Of a stretch of DNA of 64,000 nt, positions 47,968 to 59,937 are shown piece after piece; position 1 is the stretch's first letter, and the number at the start of each line of letters is the position of its first letter. The DNA comes from Roridomyces roridus. Its lineage: Eukaryota; Basidiomycota; Agaricomycetes; Agaricales; Mycenaceae. The position numbers and the translations under genes are program-made. The notes under the pieces were generated by a model that had not been told where the DNA came from, searched no databases, and was given only the letters and a program-made list of their open reading frames with translations. The stretch is from contig JARKIF010000007.1 in NCBI GenBank assembly GCA_029378245.1, positions 434,001-498,000 of the forward strand, read 5' to 3'.

Positions 47968-48944
47968 TCAAACCATATTTTGCGCCGTTCCATTGGAATG
48001 TTGCCCAGCTTCCCCCCGCTTCTCACTATCCCCGACTCCAGGAACATGGCGCTTAAGCGCCTCCCTCACCGGCGACAGCCCAGGAATGAGCAGCAGAAGT
48101 ACCACAAGCAGCTCCGTGAGCGCCGCAAGCGGGTACCAAAAATGCTCGTTATTTTGCACAGCGTTACCGACCATCGCAGTTGGCGTCTGCTTCCCAGAGG
48201 CACGCTGGCGGACTGTCGCGGCGAAAAAGACGACGCGCATGAATAGCATGGCTGCGACCACAAGAAGGATGAGATGGTGGTTCCAGCTCCGCGCTGGGGC
48301 GCCGGATTTTCCTTCAACTAGACCTCGATTAGCGCAATAAGTTGGAATCAAAGAATGGACGTACGTGAGCGCTCGATATGGATGAGTAAGAAGGTGAGGA
48401 TGACGATGACAATCGTCACCACCAGGAAGAGATAAACCCCGGCCTCGGTCAACCTATTTCCCAGTCTGGTCCGTCCTGTGTCCGTCCCAAAGACATAACC
48501 CGCGCCGACTCCGGTGACGATAATGGCGACGAGCAGGAGAACCTCCATGAAGCGACCCTTGTGCAAGTGGCCGACGACGCGGTGGATAGCGTGACTACTC
48601 TTCCCCCGTGCGCTGTCGATCTTGGCGAGGCGCCGACGGTCGTGAAGTAGACGATATGCGGAGAGCAGGACGGAGAAGAAGCCGACGTTGTACAGGATCA
48701 CGTAGGCAACGGCCATCCGCCTGTTAAAAGCCGAGTTGTGGTGGTTGTTCGCCATCGCGGAGCGAAGGCTGAACGATATGACGCGTAGTGTCGAGAAGAA
48801 GGCGAGTCCGATGAAAACCCATTGGCGTCGCCGGAACGTTTGGACTAGGTACCATAGCATGAGGCCAGAGTAGAGGACGGCGAAGAGTATGGGAGCCCAT
48901 TTGTTCTTGATACCGAGGACGTCATTGTAATTGGTGTTCGCCAT
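47968..48944 (-). CDS. Multi-pass membrane protein, fungal family of unknown function
   Basis: Two exons, 48944-48365 and 48317-47968 (47-base intron), give about 309 residues. About seven hydrophobic segments can be seen: ILFAVLYSGLMLWYLV, VFIGLAFFSTLRVISF, VAYVILYNVGFFSVLLSAY, VLLLVAIIVTGVGAGYVF, VYLFLVVTIVIVILTFLLI, HLILLVVAAMLFMRVVFFAA and LTELLVVLLLLIPG. The layout is reminiscent of the fungal DUF7702-type seven-helix family, but I am not sure. It sits in the right arm at the place eIF2-gamma takes in the left arm, and the two segments are unrelated. No signal peptide. Confidence 0.75.
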
Positions 48945-49157
48945 GGAGGATGCTTGTATGGAGGAGCACCGTGAGTCGTCCTTATATGCAATTTTGCAGG
49001 TTACGTCGCCCGAGTCGATGATGTATTGGGACGGTCATGGAGCTTGGCGGATCTTAGTACGTGGTGGAGCAGAAGGAAGAGTGGCATCTCGGTGACAAAA
49101 TTAGTTCAACACTACTGTACAGATTCTAATAGTGACTATAAGATACTAAGATACACT

Positions 49158-51104
49158 CTAATCTAGGGCAGTCCCACTAGCATTCCTCGCAATCTCCTGC
49201 AACTGCGCCCATTCTAGCAAGAGGGCAAACAAATAGCAGTCGTTCTGCGCATCGCTCATGACGCGCGTCGCCATCTCCCGGCCGCGTTCTTGTATCGCAC
49301 GCGCCTCCTCGTCGTTCCTCCGCGCCCACTCGACCTTCTCCACGAGGTCCGAAAGGTCCGGGAGCACTGGGATGTAGTGCTCATACGGTCTGAGCCAATC
49401 GTTGAAGTACTCTTCGAAAACAGTTGCCTGGAGGATGGGATGAGCATGCATGCCGACGGTGTAAGATAAATATACCTTGAACACCAGAGACCCTGTTCGC
49501 AAAAGCCCTAGGTATCGTCCGGAGTATGTCATTCCATCGACGTCCAGCAAGTACTTGTATTTATAGGATGTCTCCTGCGGCATGCCGCCCGTCATGTTGT
49601 ACTCGTTGATGATGGCGTCGCGGTCGCATCCATCCTCAGAAAAACAGAGCAAGTCTGCAAATCGGGTGATCTGCGCGTCGACGAGGTCCGGATGTGCCCT
49701 AGCCACATCGACGAGCCGGAAGCGCATGAACTGTCGGTAGTTTTGGCCGACAATCTGACCGCCAGTTGAAGTTCCACGCCAATCTGGAGATTTTTAGTTG
49801 ATGTGAAACGCCTTCGACGACCTACATATTTGCGGCTTTTTGTCCTCCCAAGCGATATTATTTGGGAATGGGAACTTGGGTGACGCTGCTGCTTTGTCAT
49901 AGTAATACTGGGCGTCTCTTTAGATGGGTTGAATGCCGGAATAAAAACGAACCTCGCTCGGGAACAGGATGTCGGCGAAACAAGGGCTGACTTTAGTCAC
50001 TGATAGCACAGGGTACAGGTCGAGAGTAAAATAGCCCGGTGAGCTCGAGATGAAAACTACGAAATGTTGAAATGAGGTACACAGAAAACGAGCTGACTCA
50101 CAACCACTATCGTCATTCGCCGTGTCCGTGAACCCGGCGGGACTGCGTGGAATTTCACATCCAGGGCGACTTCGAAAGAACTCGGCCGTAGGTCGCGGCT
50201 CGAGGCTGAACGGATGCTCTTCGGTGAGTTTCAGCGCTCGTTCCATGGTCGCGTTGCCGGGTACGCGGTAGTCGAACAAAACGCGTGGCTGGTCCTTGCC
50301 ACTGAGGACAAAAGCCATGTCTGGCAAAAGATGCGCAAACTAACTCGCTGTTACAACTTCATCACAAGGTAGAGACCACTACTCACCGAGCTGAATGTCG
50401 CTGGACCGCCGCCCCAATACCTGAAATCCACCCCTTCAGGCATGTGAATTTGGCCGTCTTTGACAACGATAGCACCCGCTTCCCTCACATTATTGCTCAA
50501 CTGTGCGAAAATTAGCTCTCATACAAGAAAAGCACGAAACGCACGTTGGCCACAATTTCTATCCTCTTCTGAAAGAATAGCGGGTCTACTTGCGCCAGTT
50601 TGTAAAACGGCGCAAAGTCGCGAGCAATCTGGTCGTATTCGTCGATCAAGCACAAGTTTTCCTTTGCAAAGGAGAACCACTTGTCGTAGTTGCGGGGTGG
50701 CGGGCGTCCAGTCTTGAGTGAATACTTGGCCGCAGCGCGGGAGTACGTGGAAGATTGGCGAGAAATGAGTGAGTCCACGTGGATCCGGGCGGCAACGACA
50801 GGGTCGTCCAAGTCAATGCCGACGACCTCGGAAGCCTGTGGAGCCGATTCGGGGTCACTTTATGTGGTCGGAGCGAAGGTAGGCGATGAGAATAATGGCG
50901 AGCAGCGTCACCAGCGCGACGAGGATGGGCAGGAGACAACGGAGTCGACTGCATCGCGTCCGTTTCTTGGCACGATGGGGCGTCAAGTCAGGTTCCCGTT
51001 CGGGCGGAAGACAGTAAAGGACTGTTGTCGGGGTCGGTTGGGACGGGTGAGTATGGGCGATTGCCCAATTTGCCGAGGGCCCACCACTCCTTGGAGGTCG
51101 ACAT
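49158..51104 (-). pseudogene. CAP10-type glycosyltransferase, right copy, frameshifted
   Basis: Same exon pattern as the left copy. It is nearly identical in the catalytic half: over the 135 residues of the PDMAFVLSGKD segment I see two changes, Asp to Glu and Gly to Ser. Exon 1, however, has two one-base insertions. One is near 51003 (CCGCCCGAAC against CCGCCGAAC) and the other near 50865 (AAAGTGACC against AAATGACC), the second falling just after the membrane anchor. The frame from MSTSKEWW is lost before the catalytic region. The sixth intron is 48 bases here (47 on the left) with donor GTATAT. As read, no full-length protein is possible. Confidence 0.8.
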
Positions 51105-51478
51105 GGAAGAGCGAAAGCAAGCCTAGTGATGGTCATGATTGACAGCGTCTACTAACCCCGCCCGCGTTGTGTTTCAAACGAGCTCTAACCCGTACCATTC
51201 ACTCTCATTCACTTCCAGATACGAGCAGATTCAGACTCCCGTCTCAACACTCATTCAAGATTTCTTTCGCCCAAAGCGTAAGTATGCAGGCACAACCTTT
51301 ACATAGCTGCAAATTGGCCCTGGTCGCTCACGTCAAGGCAAGTACCGAAAGACGCAAAATATCTCGAATATGTACGACGCAATCGGCATAGACTGCAGAC
51401 CCTTTTCGAAAAAAACTGAAGGTTGGGAAACGGCCATCTGATCAGAGTCGACGCGTCTCGGCATCTTGTTCCTCACCA
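51105..51478. promoter_or_regulatory. Divergent SDR-R / CAP10-R upstream region
   Basis: Counterpart of 11478-11851. It has the same length overall and clear similarity at both ends, with small indels in the middle. Confidence 0.45.
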
Positions 51479-52758
51479 ATGACCACAACACCAACTCTCG
51501 CCGTCGCCGAGGCTGCCAACGCAGCATTTTCCACCAACTACATTCCAGTTGCAGTCTTTGTCGGAGGCAGCCTCTGGCGTAGGGCAGGCCATGGCAGAGG
51601 CATTTGCCCGACAAACCAAGGATTTTGCCCACATTATCATCATCGGACGCAAGCGCCGCCGCAGCTGAGAGAATCCTCGCAGACTTTCCGAAACCAGGAC
51701 CGCTGGAAACGAGCTCCGGATGGGCACACGAATTTGTTCAGTGCGATGCCACGAGCATCAAGAGTGTACGTGTCGCGTGCGGGGCGCTCCGTGCGCGGCT
51801 CGGACGTATCAACTTTCTGGTTATTTCGGCAGGAGGTCCCATGGCCAACTCGATGGTGTTGTCTCAACAGATACCCGAAGGGCTCGATGAATCCTTGGCT
51901 ATGCGGTAGGTCGCTCGGATTATTTATTGTAAGCGGATTGAACGTGCCCGCAGGTATTTCATGCGCTACACCTTTTTGAAGGAACTCGTGCCGCTGCTTG
52001 AATCCGCACGTAAGGAGGGACAGCATGCACATTTTATGACCATCCAGGGTGCTGGTTTCGGTGCCTCTATACCGACCCAGGACCTTGGTCTGCAAGAGGC
52101 GAAAAAGCACGCATGGAATTTCACCAAAGGCATGACCCCCGTAGGCTCTCTTTTTTGTATCATCCTCTGGCTGACAGTGTCCAGTCCCTCGTAGCCATTA
52201 AACAATTTTGCGCGGAGTCGCGTATAACGATGGATTAGTTGCGGTATGTCTGATTTCAACCTACATCGTTTCAACAGATAATTCAGGTACACAGTACTTT
52301 GCTGCAGAGCATCCCAACATCGCGTTCACGCACATCTCTCCGGGCCAAGTCCGCACCGTTGGAGGGGCAATTTCCACCATGGGATGGCTTTTCGCGCCTT
52401 TAAAATGGCTCTTCAACACCCTCAAGGCGATTATGGGCACCTCGCAGGATGAAAGCGCCCAGTACATGCTGTATGCGTTGCTGGATTCTTCTGCAGAACG
52501 CGGGGTATTCTTCCGGGGGAGCCGCGGTCAAGTCATCAGCTCGCATGTATCCGATGTGGACCACAAGGGCTGGGAGGACTTTGCTCTCCCTACAGCACAC
52601 AAGGCTGTGAGTGTTTTTCCTAGTGCCAGGCTCCTTGAATTAAAATGTTGGAACAGGGTGTTTTGAATGGGTTTACTCTGAAAGGGTACGGAGGCTCGGA
52701 TGCGACAGTTTCGGGCTTGATTCAGTATACTGAGAAACTACTCGGCGATATCGAGTGA
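51479..52758 (+). pseudogene. Short-chain dehydrogenase-like protein, right copy, frameshifted
   Basis: Starts MTTTPTLAVAEAAN like the left copy. Two one-base insertions break it. One lies near 51565, inside the dinucleotide-binding motif (GGCAGCCTCTGGCG against GGCACCTCCGGCG), turning GGTSGVGQ into GGSLWRRAG. The second lies near 51651 (GACGCAAGCGCC against GACGCAGCGCC). The 3' part from about 51660 is open and almost unchanged; the segment LVAV ... LLELKCWNRVF is identical to the left copy. It shares the unexplained frame problem after NFTKGMTP. Loss of the Gly-rich motif would abolish cofactor binding. Confidence 0.8.
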
Positions 52759-53074
52759 AAAGGAGGGTGTAGAGCGTATTGAACTATGTAGTAGCCGTGT
52801 TTGCCGTTCTCGCGTGGGAGTCATCGCCATCAATGCATCAACTCTCCTTCTGCTCTTCCCTCACCACCGACTCGCCACCCGAGTACTGAACTCGACGCCG
52901 CTTGCGATGCCCAGCCTCCAAATGGTTCCACGGAATACCTGTCTCACTTCGGACGCAAAATCTCCTGTCTCCAACATGCCCTGATTCCCCGGGGTCTTTT
53001 AAGATTTTCGAGACCCCTCCTATTGCCCAACGACTTTCTGTCTTTTACACCCACCATTGCACTAATATTCCGCC

Positions 53075-54269
53075 ATGCCATTCACCCACATCTCCGCCAG
53101 TCTCCCCGATCTCACCGGCCGATTCATCGTCGAGGACACCATCGAGCTTGTCGCTCTACTCGGAAACGGGTCATTCGGGAAGGTCTACAAGGGCTTCCAC
53201 GTTGAAAACAAAAAGTACTTGGCAGTCAAGTGCATGCCCAGATATGAACCGGACTCTGCCGCCTACCGCGTCCAGGAGCGAGAGCCGACTCTCCACGGGT
53301 CGCTCAGCGGCCACGACGGGGTCATCGAGTTCCTCGGTGACTACACCGAGGGGGACTTTGTGTTTGCCGTTCTCGAGTTGGCTGAGGACGGTGACCTCTA
53401 CTCTGCCATCGTCGACCGGCAGATCTTCGTCGACAACACCCCGCTCATCAAAAACACCATGAACGAGCTCATCGACGCCGTGGACTATCCACCGAGAGGG
53501 CATTTTCCATCGGGACCTCAAACCCGAAAACATCCTCTGCGACGCAGATGGGAGCAACATTCGCCTCGCAGACTTTGGCCTCTCCACCCGGGATGAGTTG
53601 ACCAAGGACTTTGGGTGTGGGACGCAATACTACATCTGCCCAGGTGCGCTGGATTCTTCTTTTGTGAGAATGACTGCTCATACAAACGGTCAGAGTCCAT
53701 GAACTCAACCTGGGCTAACTACTCCGCCCGCCTGGCCGACCTCTGGGCCTTGAGCGTCATATTCGCTACGATGATCGGCGGCGGCATCCCTTGGACGTCG
53801 ACTGACGCCGAGGATCCCTACTACTCTGCGTTCTGTAACAACTCAGACTACCTCTACGATGCTCTTCCTATCACAAGGGAAGCGTCGGAATTGCTTGAGC
53901 GGTGCTTCCACCCCGAGCCGTGGAAACGCCCGACCCTCATGCAGTTCCGCAAGGCAGTGAACGCGATGGAGTCGTTCACAGACCTGAATCGCGATGTCGT
54001 GGCTCCGCCGACATTCCCACCCACGGGCCCGTCTGCCACGCTCGCGCAGAGCTCTAATACACTTTACCACACGGAGTCTTCGTCGTGTTCGACGTCCTCC
54101 GTCTACTCTGACTCGTCCGCCGCGTCGGAAGTTTCTACTCCTCCTACTTCCCCACTTTCCTCGGCGGCAGTGGGCGCGTCCCAACCACATCCCAATTAAA
54201 GTCGCCACCGCCCAAAACTCACGTCCCATGCTACCGACGTGCCGCGAGTTTCTTACTCGCCAACGATGA
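53075..54269 (+). pseudogene. Ran1/Sks1-like protein kinase 2, right copy, frameshifted
   Basis: Starts MPFTHISASLPDLTGRF and keeps the glycine loop LLGNGSFGKVYKGF and YLAVKCMP. Two bases are missing near 53486 (GACTATCC against GACTACATCC), just before the catalytic loop, so FHRDLKPEN is out of frame. In the tail one base is missing near 54164 (CTCGGCGGCAG against CTCGGCCGGCAG). A further shortening of about seven bases near 54185 precedes the last segment, where MLPTCREFLTRQR is still readable in its own frame. The lesions are not all in homopolymers, which supports real decay. Confidence 0.8.
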
Positions 54270-56182
54270 GCAGGGTGAGCGGGAATTCGGGATAGAATTG
54301 GGTAGAAGGAAAACGGACCTTGTATCTTAGATTTGTATTCGGTAGACAAATGTACCTCTGTTCTGCTCTCTCATGTGTGATGGTTTTGGCGGGGACCAAT
54401 TACGTCTTCAGTCCTTTCCTCCTCCGGCTCTTGGCGAATAAGGGTCCTCTCTGCTCCTGCCGATGTACGCCGTCGGGATAAAGCTGGCAGTACGGCAGAC
54501 TGGACTGGCCAGTATCAGCCTCGTCGTCGCGCTCGACTCCAAGAGGACTCGCGATGTGCTGCTCACTGGACGCATTGCGGTCTTGGCTCCGATTTAACCG
54601 AGCCCCGAGGTGTGTTTCACAATCCACCACTGAGACTCTATCTCTGATGAGGCACAGTGGGCGTGGTGAATACCCGAAGATCAAGACGACTCTCTGCAAT
54701 TGAGGACCGGGGCATTCTTGCTGAAAGCGCCTTCATCGTCACCCTCGACGCCCTGAATAAGTACTAAATATCGAAAAGATCTCCTGGCCCGCACAATAGG
54801 GCGTGTGCAACTTCCGGCTCGCTATCGACGCCATCGAGTCTCACAGGTGGCGCGATGTCGGGAGCATCTTTGGCACACACGTTCCTGGGCCCTGTGGGTC
54901 AACTCTCTCGACGCGGTCAGCTGCCGCCCATCAAGCTGCACCAGGAGTTGCGCCGTGTACGGGAGACGAATCGCACTGGAGAAAGTAGTGTGCCATTAAT
55001 CCGCTGGTGCGTGCATTTCCTGGAACCTTATTGACTGCCTTGTAAGGAATGGCCTTCCATGTCGAATGAGGCTTAAGAGAGTTCACCCGAGCGGGAAAGC
55101 TTGGCAATGGCGCTCGTAACATCGCACCGAGGGAATGCGCGTGGCAAAGAGTTCCGGACAGTAGCAAATAATGATTGCATTGTAATTGTGTACGCTGCGC
55201 CAGTTCTTCCCTTCACCAGCGAATACCGGCGAGCCTGCCCCCGCAGCGGGCTGCGCACGGATGACGTTCAACTCGATACCTGATGATACCTGATGGTCCC
55301 CTGCGCACGGCTATGCCTCACCTCTTAGACGTCTATGGAGCTTTGACTCCCGGCCCATGTACATATGTACTCATTGACAATTTGACAGGTAAGATGGAAG
55401 CTATGCAAGACGGTTCCGCTCGTTCCTGGGACCATACTCCCAGTCGACTATTACAAGCTCTACGATGACGCAGCCTCAACAAATCCACCGGCAAGCGCTC
55501 TGTCATTTTTGGACGTTGCCATGTTTGACCTATGATATTGAGCAGAAGTGCGAAAAAAACGGTTTTAGGCCTAGGTCCGTCAAGAAGAGAAGGAGGGCGT
55601 CAAGAACAGAATGCATCCTGTGAGATTAGACGCTCCAAGGGCAGATGGTTCAGCGCTTGCTACCCAGCACGCGGGAGTCTTGACTGCATGAAGACAGTGG
55701 ATGATAGCACCCTGTGTCCGGTGCAAATGGTTGACGGTAGGTAACTGCCCCCTCCATCTCGCTCCTGATTCTCGGATCGCCGCTGCGCAGGGAGGGTCGT
55801 AGATCATAGAGAAAAGAGTCTCAACCGGCGGTGGTTCACTCACGTTTCATGAACCCCGCAGTGCTTTTTGGGCAGTCCAGATTCTCAAGTGCTGACTTGC
55901 TGTTCTTCGGAGATTCGCCAACTGTTAATTGCGCCAAAATATCCACGAATTATTCAAATACACTCAACTTTCTTAATTCCGACTCTCTATCTGTCCATTC
56001 TGGTGACAAGAAACATTTGATCTGCTCAACACCTTACTTCCAGACGTCTCTTTTCAATTGTGTCTTAGCGCGCGCCAAATAACTGACTCCTGGCAGGTTC
56101 TCATGTCGTGCGCTGCCGGCAGAGACTGCACCGGGAAACACAGAAATATTTAAACCTCTTATACATCTGCGGCTCCGTGTCC
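54270..56182. other. Intergenic region, no gene seen
   Basis: About 1.9 kb with short frames only. Homology to the left arm ends near 54371. GATACCTGAT is directly repeated near 55275-55295. I see no transposon ends and no RNA gene. Confidence 0.4.
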
Positions 56183-58674
56183 ATGGCCCTGACACAACCT
56201 GAAAGTTCGGTCCCGTTTCTTCGTCGCGCACGCTCCTCCACAGACGATATGAACGACCCTGAAAAGTTGTCGGATCCCGGTACCCCAGACACGCCTGTTC
56301 ATCGGCCCAGCACGCGGTACGTTTCTCTTCCTCGAGAAAAAAGAAAAAAGAAGCTGACCTACCCCGACTCAGACGCAGCCAATTCGACTTTTGGGAGTTT
56401 GGCTCAAAGCTGCGAGGGTGGCCTCTGATCGTCATCGGAGGCCAGCTGCTCCTCCACGGCGCCGCATGGGCTTTCTTCGCCTCCGTTCAAGTGCACGGAA
56501 GCATCCCTGTTGGGCATTCGACCGCAATCTGGATTCGGGACGTTGGGACGCACCCCGTCACGCTAGTATTCACCCAGATAGCCACTCTGCTCGCTGCTTG
56601 TTCATCCTTGTGAGTTCATTGTCTGTCCATCTGTATAGTAGCTGACTTATCAGTTTCTTCACATGGGGCGTTCGTGAATCGATCGCCCTCCATCTACACC
56701 AAGAAGGGATGTCCCTTTCCACCTATTCGGAAAGCGTCAAAATATCAGCGCGAGGCCTAGTTTTCGACCATCGCAAGCCGAGATGGGTCCTGATATCCAT
56801 CGTTGTATTCGTTTTGACCGGTGTTCAAACTTCTTGGTAGGTTGTAACCGCTACTCCCGATTTTCGCTGACATGTCGCAGCTTTTCTACTTTGATTACCC
56901 CTGGCCCCATTACGAGAAAGACGCCCTTGGTGGGCTCGGAGCTCGACCTCTCCAGTGCTCTTCTCGCAAATTGGGACAACGACACGGCGCTCACGTATTG
57001 TGTCAGTGGAATCAGTACGTTGGGCAGATATCCGATCCGTTGAACGACTGCTTACGGTCTATCCAGGCCATCGGTTCGCCTTCATTGGGGGTGAGATAGA
57101 GAGTGGATACACGGGAGCAAAGAACTCTATGAACATTCCGAGTTCGCTCACATTCATGGACTGGACATTCAACTCAACCACTGGTAATTTCTGCTCTTCA
57201 TTCCCTATCCGAATTCAAACATTTCGCAGCTGGGGTCCTTCCGTCCTCACTGAGCAACGTCGAGGCAGTTTCATGGCTCAAAGGAGACAGTCCCTTCCTC
57301 CCGGCGAATATTCAACACGTTGGTTTCGTTCCGAATTCGAACGGCTTGTCGTCAAGTTATTCCTTGGAACAACAAGGTGCCTACCGCAGCATTCATTCGA
57401 GACAAGCAGCTCACTATATTTGTTTAGGTTTCACGACGGACGTCAGTTGCCAGTTCCAGACCCTCACAAACACCACGACACCAGCCGCGATTCGTACTTC
57501 GGACGAGGTAGAGTCGTGGGGCGGAGATGCCGACCTCACACTCCTTGGGTATTCTGGCCTGTCCGTCCACTGTCCTGCACCCGATCAACGTAAGTGTGGC
57601 ATTGCATTCATCCAAGTTGAATCTGAATTTGTTTCGGGCAGTGAATGAATCCTACACTTTCCACGCGCCGCAAGGAGACTACGTCGTGATGTCTGTGTGC
57701 CAGTCAGGAGCAAATTACTGTATGCTTCCATCTCGCAAAGAGGATGGCCACCTGACTGGATTCCAGCGCTGATTTTCTCGACTGGCGGCGTGTACGATTT
57801 CCTCGACAACGCAGTGTGCACGATCACTCCTTGGATAACGAGAGTGAACGTAGAGTATTCGGACGGAGAAATCACTTCTGCCAGTATCAGCCCCAATCGG
57901 ACTGGCAGCGGCGCCGTCTTGGATTCTGTTGGAGGGCCTGCCGGCCGTTCTGCAGTTAATATCATACATTCCCTGATCTGGAACTCTCAGGTACGAACGG
58001 CTCCTCTTTCTGTTGACTGTGGATTAAATCCGCTAATAGTCAACGGGATCGAATGTGATGGGAGACCAGTTGTACTCTCTGGTTAACGCATCCCAGGCGC
58101 AAGACGATAAATTACTTTCTGTGTTGGTACGTACTCATCCGGGGATTCTTAAAAGTCCCACTCACCAAGGCCTTGCAGGAGGAATACGTTCGCGGAGCTG
58201 CCGAGTACAGCGGTTCGGTAAGAACTTGCTCTTGCCATCATCTCGTCAAACTGACCCTTTGAATCACAGGTTCTACGCGCCTGCGCATCGGCAAAAAACA
58301 GTGCCTTCTTGCTGGACGATACAGGCATTCCCACCAACATGACGACGCCCACCACCGGCACGTTTAACGTGCAGACCTACGGCTGGACACACGCCTCAGC
58401 GACGACTTTCTGGGTGCTCATCCCAGGTACCCTCGTAGCCTTGCTCACCATCGCCATCGTTCTTGCTACAGTGAGAGCTCACAACGGCGATCGAGCGGAA
58501 GCGTATTTTAATCCCGCAAACCCCATTCACGTTATGGGTGCCTCTGCGACAGGTGGACTGGGTGATATCTTTGTGGGTCATGGGGGAAAACAGCTCACGG
58601 GTGTTGAGGATGTCAAGGTCGTCCTGTCGTCTGTCCCAGGCCAACTCCCAGCTTTCGCCAGAAGTTCTGTTTGA
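56183..58674 (+). CDS. Membrane protein of unknown function (mushroom family)
   Basis: I start at MALTQPESSVPFLRRARSS (56183); an upstream in-frame Met exists at 56108. After a first intron (about 56319-56377) the protein reads RSQFDFWEFGSKLRGWPLIV, then membrane segments around VIGGQLLLHGAAWAFFASV and VTLVFTQIATLLAACSSL. WVLISIVVFVLTGVQ follows, then a long extracellular-looking part with Asn sites (NWDNDTALTYC). A last membrane helix, FWVLIPGTLVALLTIAIVLA, lies near the C-terminus, followed by a Gly-rich cytosolic tail. There are many short introns. It looks like the large orphan Agaricomycete family with N-terminal and C-terminal helices and an ectodomain between. Function unknown. Confidence 0.7.
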
Positions 58675-58862
58675 TTAGTTTGTTGTACCTCACTCGTTCG
58701 TTGTCTGCGTGGAACCGCGCTGTGATTTAGTATGCAGCTACGACTATAATTCGAGACCTGAAAATTCATTCCGTTGGTGTAAAATCTATCCAGAAGCACT
58801 GTTATTAGCTGTAGGCTGCCATGAGTATCGGAGAGCACATGAGCACGAGTAACGCACGCAAA

Positions 58863-59937
58863 TCATCCTTCCACATCCTTCAACTCCGCCCATGGCGGGA
58901 GACCGAAGAAACCTGGTAGGGCTTCCCATACCTTGATGCGACTTGCTTGATAAGCTCCCTTGCCGGCTTCATTACATGCATCGCAGATGCCATGGTCTTC
59001 TGACCAAGCTGAATCCCAGTAAAAGAGCCCAAAAAAATCCGGCACGTCCCTTTTCTCATCCCAAGCCAACCAGCGACGCAGCGCATGGCACCCCTTTGTG
59101 CATTTGGATCTCTGCTTACACGATTCAGCAGGGATTATATCGTCATTGTCCAACCAGGCGTAGGTTTTGTTCTGGAAGGCGAGGACGGGTTGAAAACCGA
59201 TGGTCAAAGACTGCACGATGTTTGGAGCTAGGGTGACACGGGAGCCATCGAGCCGTCGAAGTCCCTTGAATATGTTTTCCTGCGCCAGTTGTTCTCTAAA
59301 AACACGAGCATAAAAATGGTACTTACAAGCGTTTTTTCGCCCATGCATAAATATGCTAGCACTGGGATGCTAGTGTGTATTCCCAACTCATACACTAGAT
59401 TCAAAAAGTCGAACAGCACTCCGTCGGCACCCACTATTTGCTCTATGGCGTCAAAGTCCTCCAAGGTCGTCGGATATTCCCCGTGAATGCGTCTGGTCGC
59501 ACTGGATTCCGCAGCGTGAATGGCGTACTTCCGGCCCAGTCTCAGCAGGGCCGCTATCACGTCGAAAGGAAGGCGTTCTTCGACTTCAAATCTGGGAAAG
59601 AATTAAGAGGAGGAGGGAAATTATCACACGGATTACTTACCTATACAGGATGTCAAGCTTCAAGCAGCAGCTCCCAGTCTTTGGCTTTGTCGCCAGAAAG
59701 CAGCACGAGTGGACAGCCATCTACTAGGGGCTCGCCCGGAGGCTGGGGGACGGAGAACATATCCGCAAAGACGCTGGATTGGGTGGCAAGAACGTCTCGA
59801 TTGACACGAAATTGGGTGCATTCGGCTTGCAGGACGATGTCGCCGAAAGGCTTCCAGATGTGGGAGCGACTCGGGGTTGTGTCTTCCGTGGGCGAGGATT
59901 GTCTCCGTCGCTTGGCAGGGGGAGGTGCGTCCGACAT
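58863..59937 (-). CDS. BTB/POZ domain protein, with one apparent frameshift
   Basis: The start MSDAPPPAKRRRQSSPTED holds a basic, nuclear-signal-like patch. The BTB core is HIWKPFGDIVLQAECTQF, then LATQSSVFADMFSVPQP. Later exons give PFDVIAALLRLGRKYAIHAA, the usual continuation, and ALPGFFGLPPWAELKDV at the end. BTB proteins are scaffolds, often adaptors of Cul3 ubiquitin ligases; this subtype is abundant in mushrooms. At about 59657 the frame meets a stop (LLLEA then TGA). One base fewer would give DILYRFEVEERLPF across the next intron, so a one-base insertion or base-call error is likely. Confidence 0.75.

Larger units (their letters stand above)
49090..54371. repeat. Right arm of inverted duplication (CAP10, SDR, kinase 2)
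   Basis: Reverse-complement counterpart of 8566-13880. Intergenic intervals and introns match as well as exons. Genes in this arm have small indels not shared by the left arm. Confidence 0.9.
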
